A stretch of DNA of 24,250 nt, taken from NCBI GenBank assembly GCA_043818095.1, contig JBDRGD010000153.1, forward strand, positions 1-24,250, written 5' to 3'. The DNA comes from JBDRGD01 sp043818095. GTDB lineage: Bacteria > Chloroflexota > Dehalococcoidia > Dehalococcoidales > RBG-16-60-22. The notes beneath the pieces are model-generated. The model made no database searches. It was not told the origin of the DNA and worked only from the letters and a program-made list of their open reading frames with translations. The translations under genes and the position numbers were made by a program. Below, piece by piece: positions 14,869-23,270 of the stretch; position 1 is the stretch's first letter, and every line of letters begins with the position of its first letter.

Positions 14869-15369
14869 TTGATACTGAAAAAACTGGACCGGTTTTGGAG
14901 CGGTGTTTTAAAAGGTTCTCTCGTCGTTTCTGTTATCTGCGTCATATTCATGTTTGTAGCCGTCAACTTTGAGATTATTTTGAGATACGCCTTTGACAAG
15001 CCTATTATCTGGATTACTGAAGGCGGTGAATTTGCCCTGATTTACATGACCTTTCTGGGCGCGGCCTGGGTGCTGAAAAAGAACCATCACGTAAAAGTAG
15101 ATATCGTGACCAACAGTTTGAAACCCAGAGCCCGTGCGATACTTAACGGCATTACCTCTCTTCTCGGGATGATAATTGTTACACCTCTCATATACTTTGG
15201 CATAACCATTACCTGGGATCATTATGTGCGGGGAGTCGCCCGGCAGTCGGCACTGGAGGTGCCGAACGTCTTTGTATTGTGGGTTATTCCTGTCGGAGCA
15301 ATATTTCTTTTCGTCGAGTTTATTATCCAGGCTTATGGTTTCTTGAAAGCGGGGCGGCTTAAAGAATAA
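14869..15369 (+). CDS. dctQ: TRAP transporter small permease subunit (DctQ)
   Basis: A 166-residue membrane protein with four hydrophobic segments and the DctQ pattern EIILRYAFDKPIIWITE. It pairs with DctM to form the transport channel. The start is difficult. The frame is open back to 14767, but that would overlap dctP and translate through the hairpin at 14805-14852. TTG 14869, 9 bases after AAAAAGG (14853-14859), gives a normal short N-terminus (MILKKLDRFW) before the first membrane helix. TTG 14860 is a less likely alternative. Separate small and large subunits here contrast with the fused protein at 5801. Confidence 0.88.
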   Translation: MILKKLDRFWSGVLKGSLVVSVICVIFMFVAVNFEIILRYAFDKPIIWITEGGEFALIYMTFLGAAWVLKKNHHVKVDIVTNSLKPRARAILNGITSLLGMIIVTPLIYFGITITWDHYVRGVARQSALEVPNVFVLWVIPVGAIFLFVEFIIQAYGFLKAGRLKE

Positions 15370-15399
15370 TAAACTGACAAGAGGACAGGAGGAGACATC

Positions 15400-16722
15400 T
15401 TGCTGCATATGGAATGGTGGGTAAGTCTTAGCATTATTTTCGGCTTACTGGTGTTTTTTATGGCAACAGGTCTACCTGTTGCTTTTTGCTTTCTTATCGT
15501 AGTATTAATCGGGATTCCTTTATGGGTTGGAAGTGTTGCGGCTTACGGCCAGCTTATCCTGACATTACGTGAATCGATATCCCGTTTTACCCTGATACCC
15601 ATCCCGCTTTTCATCCTTATGGGAGATATCATGTTCCGGTCAGGTGTGGCACCCCATATGATCCGGAGTATTGACAAATGGCTGGGGCGCATGCCCGGCA
15701 GATTAAGTCTATTGGCGATTGCCGGGGGCACTATTTTCGCGACGATGAGCGGCTCCAGCATCGCCGCCGTGGCCCTGCTGGGGAACGTGCTGCTGCCGGA
15801 AATGACCAAGCAGGGCTATAAAAAGAATATGAGCCTGGGGTCCATCATGGCCAGCGGCTGTCTGGCGCCCCTGATTCCCCCGAGCGGTCTGGCAGTTGTC
15901 GTCGCCGTTGTCGCTGAAGTATCTGTTGGTGCGGTGCTCATTGCCATCATCGTCCCCGGTTTCTTCCTCGCCTCATTGTATGCCACCTATGTCATCATCC
16001 TGAGCCGTCTCCGGCCGGAAATGGCACCTTCTTATGAAGTGAGAGACATTCCCTTATCAGAGAAGCTTCTGGATACCGCGCGGTATATCCTGCCGATGGT
16101 CTTTATCCTTTTTATGGTTACCGGCGTAATCCTCCTCGGGATTGCTTCCGTGACGGAAGCTGCCGCCTCCGGTGCTTTGGGTGTGGTTATCCTGGCTGCC
16201 GCCCATCGGAAGTTAAAGTGGGATATGCTGAAGAAATCGCTGATTAATACCGTCGAGCTTTCCGTGATGATTTTAATCATCATAGCGGCAGCTTCAGCCT
16301 TTAGCGGCGTGCTGGCTTATTCCGGAGCGGGAAAAGGTTTAATTGCTACAGCTACCGGACTACCTCTGGCTCCCATTGCCATCATCGTGGCGATGCTGGT
16401 CGTCGTGATAATCCTGGGCATGTTTATCAATCCCGCTTCGATAATCTTGATTTGCATTCCGATATTCATCCCGCTCGTCAATGCGCTGGGATTCAACCCG
16501 ATATGGTTCTGCATGATATTCCTGATGTGCACCGAGATAGGAGCGGTAACGCCGCCCTTCGGTGTGGTCCTGTTCGCCATGAAAGGGACCACTCCCCCGG
16601 ACGTTACCTTTAACGATTGTGTCCAGGCGGTGATTCCCTTCCTGATTATCGACCTGATAGCCTTGGGAATACTGACCGCCTTCCCGATTATCTCGCTCTG
16701 GCTGCCGGGACTGATGCGTTAA
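15400..16722 (+). CDS. dctM: TRAP transporter large permease subunit (DctM)
   Basis: A 440-residue protein with about twelve hydrophobic segments and DctM signatures: PIPLFILMGDIMFRSG near residue 65, SGSSIAAVALLGNVLLPEM around 117, IPPSGLAVVVAVVAEVSVG, and TEIGAVTPPFGVVLF near the C-terminus. It carries out ion-coupled uptake of the ligand delivered by the second DctP. The start is TTG 15400, with AGGAGG at 15387-15392 seven bases before; ATG 15409 is too far from the ribosome site. It lies 30 bases after dctQ. The base composition of dctQ and dctM is less GC-rich than the enzymes that follow. Confidence 0.93.
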   Translation: MLHMEWWVSLSIIFGLLVFFMATGLPVAFCFLIVVLIGIPLWVGSVAAYGQLILTLRESISRFTLIPIPLFILMGDIMFRSGVAPHMIRSIDKWLGRMPGRLSLLAIAGGTIFATMSGSSIAAVALLGNVLLPEMTKQGYKKNMSLGSIMASGCLAPLIPPSGLAVVVAVVAEVSVGAVLIAIIVPGFFLASLYATYVIILSRLRPEMAPSYEVRDIPLSEKLLDTARYILPMVFILFMVTGVILLGIASVTEAAASGALGVVILAAAHRKLKWDMLKKSLINTVELSVMILIIIAAASAFSGVLAYSGAGKGLIATATGLPLAPIAIIVAMLVVVIILGMFINPASIILICIPIFIPLVNALGFNPIWFCMIFLMCTEIGAVTPPFGVVLFAMKGTTPPDVTFNDCVQAVIPFLIIDLIALGILTAFPIISLWLPGLMR

Positions 16723-16795
16723 ACTTGAATTTAGCCATTTGATTTCCGACCATCATAAGCGATTGGGGAAATAATTGTATCAAGAGGAGACATCT

Positions 16796-17824
16796 GTGAA
16801 AAAAATTGCAACAGAGGAACATTTTTTCACCCGGAAATACATGGATTATCTCCGGACGAGAAAAACCGCTCCGAGGCTGGAAGCCACCGAGGATGATAAG
16901 GGTAACCGCATCGAGAACCTGCACCACCCAACCCGTGTCACGGTATTTTCTCCCCAACAGGTAGAGAAGATCCTGGACATCGGGCCCATAAGGCTGAAAG
17001 AAATGGATGAGGCGGGAGTGGACATGCAGGTCTTGAGCATGTCCAGCCCCGGAGTAGATGAGCTCGATGACGTGGACGCCGGTACGGAGATGGCCCGCGT
17101 CATCAACGACGAACTAGCCGAATCCATCAAACGGAACCCGAAAAGGTTTGCCGGTTTTGCCTCTGTCGCTCCCGGGAACCCCCGGGCGGCGGCGGACGAA
17201 CTGAAACGTGCGGTGACTAAATTGGGCCTGAACGGAGCCAAGATAAACTCCCACGGGCACGGGCGCTACCTGGATGATAAAAAATACTGGCCGTTCTTCG
17301 AGGCGGCGGAAAGCCTGGGGGCACCGATATACATTCACCCCACCGAGCCCCACCCCGACATGCTGAAGGTGTTTGAGGGCTATCCCATGTTGACTACGGC
17401 GGTCTGGGGGTATGCGGCTGAGGTCGGCCTGCACAGTATGCGTCTGATATTCAGCGGCCTGTTCGATGCTTTCCCGAAGCTGAAAATCATCATCGGGCAC
17501 CTGGGCGAGTCCATACCCTTCTGGTTCTGGCGCATCGACAACCGCTGGAACCTTAATCCCACCAATAAGTCCGGCGCCAAGAAATCACCGATGACTTATT
17601 TCAAGGAAAATTTCATGGTGACCACCAGCGGGATGTTCTGGGACCCCGCGCTGCTGTGTACCTATATGGCGGTGGGCGCGGACAACATCCTCTTCGCGGT
17701 AGATTATCCCTACGAGTCGAGCATGGTGGCGGCAAAGTTCATGGATTCCGCGCCGATATGCGAACTCGACCGGGAGAAGATAGCCCACCTGAACGCGGAG
17801 AAGCTCCTGAAACTGAAACTATAA
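16796..17824 (+). CDS. Amidohydrolase-2 family enzyme, gamma-resorcylate/ACMSD-type decarboxylase-like
   Basis: A 342-residue TIM-barrel metal enzyme. Residues expected for the decarboxylase branch of the amidohydrolase superfamily are in place: E7-x-H9 (TEEHF), H181 (YIHP), H235 (IIGHLGES) and D303 (AVDYPYE), plus FWRIDNRW after the second His. In gamma-resorcylate decarboxylase the equivalents bind Mn or Zn and carry out non-oxidative decarboxylation of a hydroxybenzoate. Hydrolases and hydratases also occur in the family. The start is GTG 16796, six bases after GAGGAG, giving the MKKIATEEH opening normal for the family. The sequence AGGAGACATCT before the start is repeated exactly before dctM. 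A carboxylic substrate delivered by the TRAP system just upstream would be a coherent story, but this is inference. Confidence 0.85.
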   Translation: MKKIATEEHFFTRKYMDYLRTRKTAPRLEATEDDKGNRIENLHHPTRVTVFSPQQVEKILDIGPIRLKEMDEAGVDMQVLSMSSPGVDELDDVDAGTEMARVINDELAESIKRNPKRFAGFASVAPGNPRAAADELKRAVTKLGLNGAKINSHGHGRYLDDKKYWPFFEAAESLGAPIYIHPTEPHPDMLKVFEGYPMLTTAVWGYAAEVGLHSMRLIFSGLFDAFPKLKIIIGHLGESIPFWFWRIDNRWNLNPTNKSGAKKSPMTYFKENFMVTTSGMFWDPALLCTYMAVGADNILFAVDYPYESSMVAAKFMDSAPICELDREKIAHLNAEKLLKLKL

Positions 17825-17885
17825 TCTTCTCCGACAGGCGAATTGCCGCATCGTGTAAAAGCCCCGGTTTTCACGGAGGTGAGAG

Positions 17886-19232
17886 ATGACTGATGCGCCA
17901 AAATGGGACCCGGCGGTAGGGCTGGACTATAAGCCGTACCCGGCTGAATGGCCCGCCAGCACCGGCAGGATGAAGGTAACCCCGCACGAGTTCCCGCCGC
18001 TTATTAAAAATACCAGGCTCGTTGCCGAGTATGACCTGGAAGGCAAGGGGGACGGTTTTCAGATTGCCAAGAAGGGCGACTATCTCTATTTCTGCCACTT
18101 TTACAGCAGCGGGTTTAGCGTGGTTAACGTCAAGGACCCGAAGAACCCCAAAGCCGTCAAGTTCATCTCGACGGGGAACCCGCATACCTGGAACATCAAG
18201 TGCCGGGCGCTCGGGGACATCCTGATTGTCGCCGAGGAGTGGAAGTTCTTCGAGCCGGCCAAGTATACCGTATACGAGGAAACGATTAAGAAGGGCATCC
18301 GCGTCACCGAGGATGAGAACGGGCCCAAGGAGTTCGTTCAGGCGGGCATCAAGATTTACGATATCTCCACGCCCGCCGACCCGCAGCTGATATCTTTCTT
18401 CCCGGTGGGGTACTGGAGCAAGGAGGGCGGGGAAGTATTGTGCCACCGGTTCTCCTACGACGGGCATTACGCCTACCTGTCGGCTTCGATGAAAGGCTAC
18501 CGCGGCTGTATCCTGGTCATCGTTGACCTCTCGGAGCCGAAGGAGCCGAGGGAGGTCTCCCGCTGGTGGATGCCCGGACAGTGGATTGCCGGCGGGGAGA
18601 GGCCCTGGTGGGAGTGCACCGGGAACAAGCGCTGCCACTATGCCATCGGCATGGGCGACCGCTGCTACGCCGCCTGGTTCGGGCTGGGGGGTGTGCTGCT
18701 GGATATCTCCAACATCAAGCGGCCTACCGTTATTTCCCAGTTCAACTTTAACTACGAAGGCTCCGGTCACACCTTCCTACCCATCAAGAACCGGGAGTTC
18801 GCCGTCTTCGTCGACGAGTGGCGGCATACCTATATGCTGGACATCAGGGACGAGAAGTTCCCGAAGGTGGTCGGCATGTTCCCGCTGCCCCCGAAAGACC
18901 TGCTCGACCGAGGCAGCTTCCGCGCCAACCCGGTCATCGGGCCGGCCATCCACAACATCCATGAAAACTATCCGGGTCCCGACGCGCTGAGGTCGGACGA
19001 CTACATCTTTGCTTCGTGCGGTCCCGCAGGACTGAGGATTTACGATGTCTCCGACCCGTACCGCGTGGCGGAGGCGGGCTGTTACGTCCCCGGCACGCCA
19101 AAAGCGCAATACGACCCGCGGGGGCCGCTGTGCTGGGGGGTGGACATCGAAGACCTGTGGGTAGACAACAACGGCTTAATCTACACCTCCGACTGGAACG
19201 GGGGCCTGCGCATCATCGAGTTCACCGGGTAA
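17886..19232 (+). CDS. LVIVD-repeat beta-propeller protein
   Basis: A 448-residue protein built of LVIVD-type repeats, each giving a strand ending in a (V/Y)D-(V/I)-(S/K)-D/x-P motif. Visible examples are FSVVNVKDPKNP, IKIYDISTPADP, ILVIVDLSEPKEP, VLLDISNIKRP, YMLDIRDEKFP and LRIYDVSDPYR. Such repeats fold as a beta-propeller. There is no signal peptide, so it is cytoplasmic, although many relatives are exported. Cys and His residues cluster in places that could bind metal (CHFYSSGF, LCHRFSYDGH, KRCHYAIGMGDRCY). The start ATG follows GGAGG by 6 bases. It sits between the amidohydrolase and the UGSC selenoprotein, suggesting a partner or scaffold in the same pathway. No enzymatic activity can be assigned. 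Confidence 0.85.
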   Translation: MTDAPKWDPAVGLDYKPYPAEWPASTGRMKVTPHEFPPLIKNTRLVAEYDLEGKGDGFQIAKKGDYLYFCHFYSSGFSVVNVKDPKNPKAVKFISTGNPHTWNIKCRALGDILIVAEEWKFFEPAKYTVYEETIKKGIRVTEDENGPKEFVQAGIKIYDISTPADPQLISFFPVGYWSKEGGEVLCHRFSYDGHYAYLSASMKGYRGCILVIVDLSEPKEPREVSRWWMPGQWIAGGERPWWECTGNKRCHYAIGMGDRCYAAWFGLGGVLLDISNIKRPTVISQFNFNYEGSGHTFLPIKNREFAVFVDEWRHTYMLDIRDEKFPKVVGMFPLPPKDLLDRGSFRANPVIGPAIHNIHENYPGPDALRSDDYIFASCGPAGLRIYDVSDPYRVAEAGCYVPGTPKAQYDPRGPLCWGVDIEDLWVDNNGLIYTSDWNGGLRIIEFTG

Positions 19233-19340
19233 ATCTCCCGTATTCGGAATGCTTTGTACCGCCTATCCGCCGGATATGGCCCGCATTTCCGTATTCTCAC
19301 CATTGCAGGATGAATGAGAGAAAACCGCTGGAGGTAATAG

Positions 19341-21053
19341 ATGGGCAGGGAACAGGAATATCTCGAGCTGGAGGCCTATAATCCCGAAGCGGAGTATGAA
19401 AGACCGGTCCTGGTGCCCGCGCCCAGGCTTTCTGACCTGAACCACAAGAAGATAGGCCTTTTCTGGAACGGGAAGCTCAACGGGGACAGGCTGCTGGATG
19501 CCGTCGGCAGGCTGCTCCGGGCAAAGTTCACGGGGCTGGAAGTAAGCAGGTATAACCTGAATATCAACGCGGGCGACGCTAACCTGAAAAGGATGGCGCA
19601 GGAATGCGATGGGGTGGTGGCGGCCACCGGGGATTGAGGGTCCTGCACGTCGTGGATTTTCCGCGACTCGATAGGAATCGACCGGCTGGGAACGCCGGTG
19701 GTGGCGATTGCCACCAGCTTTTTCCTCAAACAGGGACGACTGACCGCCGGGGTGGAGGGGCTGCCGTCGCTACCCACCGCCGAGATACCCCACCCCCTGG
19801 CCGGGCTGCCCGCGGAAGCCGTCGAGGAAAGAGCGAAATCGATTATCGATGCCGTGGTCGCGGGGCTGACGCAGTCGCCGGAATCGGGTGGTAAGGCAAA
19901 AGGCGGCAAGGTGGTCGTTAAGCCGGAACCGGAGTTCGTCAGGGCCGGCGGCAACACCGGCACGCAGGCCTTGCGGGCGCTGAACCGCCTTTACCGGAAG
20001 AAGCAATGGACGGACGGCTTTCCCGTGGTGCCGCCCACCCGGGAAGCGGTGGACTGGATGCTGACGGGGACGGACCGTAACCCGGATGAGGTCATCGGGC
20101 TGGTGCCCCCGCTCTGGGGGAAGGCAACCGTGAGGAACATTGCGGTCAATGCCGTGATGGCGGGCGCCGAGCCGGCCTACCTGCCGGTGATTATCACCGC
20201 GGTGGCGACGCTGACCGATGAAAAGTTCGCGGCGTCCGCGGACGGCGGTGTCTGGGGCGCCGCCGGGATGCAGGCGACCACCGGCTCCGTTTCGCCTCTG
20301 CTGATTGTGAACGGGCCGGTGGCGAAAGACCTGAAGATAGAATCCGGGGTGGGCTGCTTCGGGCGGGGCCATCACGCTAACGCGACCATCGGCCGCGCGC
20401 TGCGGCTGGTGATGACTAATGCCGGGGGGGCACAGCCCGGGGTGAACGATATGAAGTGCCACGGCAGCGCCCAGGAGTTCACCTACTGCGTCGCGGAGAG
20501 GGAAGAACACCCGGTCTACCATCTTGAAAACAATCGCTGGGGGCCATTGAACGTCGAGCGGGGCTTTCCCGCGGAGACCAGCACCGTCACGGTAGCGGCG
20601 GCTTACCCCCCGATATGCGTGAACGAAATCTCCCAGGACGGCTTCAACATCCTGGAACCGCTCGTCGACAGTATCGTCTCCGTGGGGCTGGTGCCCTACG
20701 CGCTCGACTGGGAGTACGTCATCGTCCTCAACCAGGCGCACGCCCAGCGCCTGGCGGACGCCGACTGGACCAAGGAAAGCATCCGGCAATACCTCTATGC
20801 GAACGCCGTGCTGCCGTGGGGGAAATACCAGCGGCAGTATCTCTCGCGGAGCCATCCCGCGTGGATGACGAAGACCGTAGAGGATACCACCTCGATTCAT
20901 CTGGTGGGGTCCCCGGCTTCCTTCATCATTATCGTTGCCGGCGGCGAGTGCCAGTATTCGAACGTTATCCGGTGCTCCGCCGGGAGCGTTACGCAGCCGA
21001 TTAAGCTCCCCGGGGACTGGAAAGAGATACTGAAAGCCAGCGCCCTGGACTGA
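19341..21053 (+). CDS. UGSC-family selenoprotein with in-frame UGA (Sec99) and C-terminal fusion domain
   Basis: One 570-residue gene whose codon 99 is TGA (19635-19637). The frame upstream (residues 1-98) and downstream is the same, with no other stop until the terminal TGA at 21051-21053. Reading the TGA as selenocysteine gives GDUGSCTSW, the signature of the known UGSC selenoprotein family. The surrounding domain also fits: KKIGLFWNGKLNGDRLLDAV before, CDGVVAATGD leading in, then GIDRLGTPVVAIAT and PHPLAGLPAEAVEERA after. The family's reaction is unknown; a redox or thiol-selenol role with C102 is inferred. Residues from about 200 onward form a second domain I do not recognise, with C-F-G-R-G-H-H and MKCHGSAQEFTYC motifs. 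The start is ATG 19341, with GGAGG 6 bases before. Without a selenocysteine system the product would be a 98-residue fragment. No sel genes are in the window. Confidence 0.88.
19635..19667 (+). promoter_or_regulatory. UGA selenocysteine codon with SECIS-like hairpin
   Basis: Twelve bases after the TGA, GTCGTGG (19649-19655) pairs with CCGCGAC (19661-19667), seven pairs with one G-U, around ATTTT. If the top two pairs open, the loop begins with GG 16 bases after the UGA. That matches bacterial SECIS rules (G early in the apical loop, 16-37 bases from UGA). The hairpin is within coding sequence, as expected in bacteria. Confidence 0.65.
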
Positions 21054-21130
21054 TTTGACAGGGGCCGATTCCAGGGATTAGCATTTGGCTATCTTCTTCA
21101 TTTAACGAGTCCGGGGACAGGGAGAGTGCG

Positions 21131-22510
21131 ATGAAGCAAGCGACGAAAAGCGCCGTCAAACCGAAGCTGGACGTGACCATGGCGGGGGTACATTTCCGGT
21201 CGCCCGTGGGCGTGGCCGCCGTCGGCGGGCATTTCGGCAGGGGCAGCGGAGTAGAGCCCGCCGAGGTTTATGCCGGTATGCTGCTGAAGCATATCAAGGC
21301 GGGCGCCGGCTATGTTTACGTCACCGGCACGTTCGTCTCCGACGAAACGATACGCAGGCTGCGTGAGCGCGCGAAGATAGAAGAGAGGCATTACCCCCGG
21401 CCGGGGGGCATCGGCCTGAGAACGATGGCGATCGATACGCCGCAGGCACCCTACGGCGTGGAGGGCCTTTACATGCTCTGCACCCCCTTCTGGATTTCCG
21501 CCGAATGGGCGAAGAAGGCGGACCCGATACGGGAAAAGCTGATGGAAATCCTGCTCAAGGAGAAGCCCGATGACGTCCCCATTATCGCCAACACGATCGG
21601 CTTCGGGGACCTGCCGGAAACCTACGTTGAAGGTGCGGTGCGGTGGGAGGAACTCGGCGCGGACATGATCGAGCTTAACCTTTCCTGCCCCCAGCCTCCC
21701 GGAATGCGCGGGGCGGTGGATGACTTCTTCAACGAGCGCTACCCGGCGCACTTCCAGGGGTTGCTCGTGGGTGATAATCCCGTCCTGGCGGAAACGATTA
21801 CCCGCAAGGTGGCGGAGGCGGTGAAAATCCCCGTGGGCGTAAAACTTTCCGCGGAGATTGGTTTCCCCCACAAGCTGGGGCTGGTCCGGAAAATCAGGGA
21901 CGCCGGGGCGAAGTTCGTCCAGGTGGTCAACAGCGGGGTGGCCATCGCGCCGCCGGATATCTACCACGGGGGCAGGCCGTTGTGGCCTTTCTCCGATGGC
22001 AATCCCTTCTGCCAGGCATCCGGTTCCTGGCTCAGGGTGGCGTGCTACCGGGATATCGCCGCCATCGCCCGGTTCGTGCCGGGCATCGACATCGCGGGGG
22101 CCGGGGGACTGGTGATGCCGGAGCACTGCGTCGAGGCGATGATGCTCGGGGCGAGGCTGACGCAGCTCTGCACCGGGATCGTGGAGCAGGGCCGTAGCCT
22201 GATACGGCGCAGCAATGACTTTATCCGCGATTTCATGGCGGAGCAGGGCTACGGGAGCATCGAGGAAATCATCGGGCTGGGACAGCGGTACATCAGGTAT
22301 AACGAGGATGTGGACCTGCGGGTCGGCGAAGTGATTTCGGTGCTCGATGAGAAGAAGTGTACAAAGTGCGGCCGCTGCATCGACAACCTCTGCACCGCCA
22401 TCTATTCCGACCATGGTAAAATCAGCATCGACGTGGAAAAGTGCGCCGGGTGCGGCAGCTGCCAGCTGACCTGCCCGGAGGGCGCTTTCAGCCTGGCGCT
22501 CCGGAAGTAA
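21131..22510 (+). CDS. PreA/dihydroorotate dehydrogenase-like FMN enzyme with C-terminal ferredoxin domain
   Basis: A 459-residue protein. Residues 15-380 form an FMN-binding TIM barrel of the dihydroorotate/dihydropyrimidine dehydrogenase family: ANTIGFG at 153-159, ELNLSCP at 181-187, VKLS with K239 near the flavin, and AGAGGLVMPEHCVEAMMLGA as the phosphate-binding end. The tail carries two [4Fe-4S] motifs, C410/C413/C416/C421 (with one extra residue before the last Cys and no following Pro) and C438/C441/C444/C448. This architecture matches PreA, which takes electrons from an NADH-flavoprotein partner (PreT) to reduce pyrimidines. No PreT is next to it here. Given its place behind the decarboxylase and selenoprotein genes, it may reduce or oxidise another C=C bond, for example in a ring or enoate. 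ATG 21131 follows GGGAGAG. Confidence 0.88.
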   Translation: MKQATKSAVKPKLDVTMAGVHFRSPVGVAAVGGHFGRGSGVEPAEVYAGMLLKHIKAGAGYVYVTGTFVSDETIRRLRERAKIEERHYPRPGGIGLRTMAIDTPQAPYGVEGLYMLCTPFWISAEWAKKADPIREKLMEILLKEKPDDVPIIANTIGFGDLPETYVEGAVRWEELGADMIELNLSCPQPPGMRGAVDDFFNERYPAHFQGLLVGDNPVLAETITRKVAEAVKIPVGVKLSAEIGFPHKLGLVRKIRDAGAKFVQVVNSGVAIAPPDIYHGGRPLWPFSDGNPFCQASGSWLRVACYRDIAAIARFVPGIDIAGAGGLVMPEHCVEAMMLGARLTQLCTGIVEQGRSLIRRSNDFIRDFMAEQGYGSIEEIIGLGQRYIRYNEDVDLRVGEVISVLDEKKCTKCGRCIDNLCTAIYSDHGKISIDVEKCAGCGSCQLTCPEGAFSLALRK

Positions 22511-22574
22511 CAACGTTCCATATCAGATAGAGGAGAAACAAGCGCCGCTTCGCCGGGGATGTGTTTGGAGCTAT

Positions 22575-22589
22575 CGGAGAGCGTCTCCG
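22575..22589. other. Small hairpin in the convergent gap
   Basis: CGGAGA (22575-22580) and TCTCCG (22584-22589) form a 6-pair stem around three bases, between the stops of the PreA-like gene (+) and the TorD gene (-). There is no T-run on either side, so termination here is only a possibility. The remaining 106-base gap shows nothing else. Confidence 0.35.
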
Positions 22590-22616
22590 TCAGGTCTGTT
22601 CCTAGCTATCCGGACA

Positions 22617-23270
22617 TCAGCTGACCGCCCCCGTGAGGAACTTCAGCTCCTCCGCGACGAAGTGTTCCAGCAGCCGGAGAAAAGCCCGGTAAAAGTCTGT
22701 GGTGACGTAATCCCCCACACCGGCGCAGAAGACCGCTACCCACTCTCCAAGGTGCTCGCGGAGAAAACTCTCCTCTTCGGAGAAAAGCGCGGCGGCGCCC
22801 GCACCGCTTTTCCGGCACTCGTGCTCCCGCAGGCACAGCCGGCGCATGAAATCGAGCTCGATGCCGAGGAAGTCCGGCGGTTCCCCGGTGCTCTCGTCCG
22901 GCAGCATCCCTGACTGCCGGTAGGCCTTCTTGATTTGCAGGATGGTCTCGCCGGAATCAGGGTTACTGCGGTACAGGCCCTCATAGGGGGGCTTTATTTG
23001 ACCGATAGGCCGGACAAGTCTGGTCCAGTCTATCGCCAGTTCTTCGAGCGCGGCTTCTTCCGGGCTGCCCGCCAGTCTCTCCCGGTATGTCCGAAACAGC
23101 TCCGGCACGCCGGGCAATTCCAGGGCCCGGGCGAGGTCTTCCATGTCACCGCTTTTCACCGCGGCGAGCAGTTCCGGGCTCGGGGGGGAGGAAAAGACAC
23201 CGGAGAGCAGGCCGTAGAGGTCGGCGCGGCGGAGGGCAAGTTCCGCCATACCGCGCCGGGATGCAGACAT
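22617..23270 (-). CDS. TorD/DmsD-family molybdoenzyme maturation chaperone
   Basis: A 217-residue all-alpha cytoplasmic chaperone of the TorD family. These bind the apo-catalytic subunit of DMSO-reductase-type enzymes while the cofactor is inserted. Family motifs are PPYEGLY (94-100) and EPPDFLGIELDFM (130-142), the latter corresponding to the E-P-D-H region, here with Phe in place of His. Its ATG directly abuts the TAG stop of the NrfD gene (TAGATG), so it is translationally coupled. It is the last gene of the minus-strand operon, and its main client should be the catalytic subunit encoded right of the window. It could also serve the signal-less molybdoenzymes at 1764 and 9267, which have no chaperone of their own nearby. 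Confidence 0.9.
   Translation of the reverse strand: MSASRRGMAELALRRADLYGLLSGVFSSPPSPELLAAVKSGDMEDLARALELPGVPELFRTYRERLAGSPEEAALEELAIDWTRLVRPIGQIKPPYEGLYRSNPDSGETILQIKKAYRQSGMLPDESTGEPPDFLGIELDFMRRLCLREHECRKSGAGAAALFSEEESFLREHLGEWVAVFCAGVGDYVTTDFYRAFLRLLEHFVAEELKFLTGAVS

Noticed and set aside
19341..21053. Pseudogene or two separate genes (98-residue fragment plus a 451-residue protein)
   Set aside because: Both parts are in the same phase, the 60 bases between are open and encode family-typical residues, the stop is a TGA inside UGSC, and the 19698 GTG has no ribosome site.
21098..22513. 471-residue antisense frame over the PreA-like gene
   Set aside because: The sense strand has clear FMN and iron-sulfur motifs; the antisense product has none and covers the gene almost exactly, as expected of a shadow.
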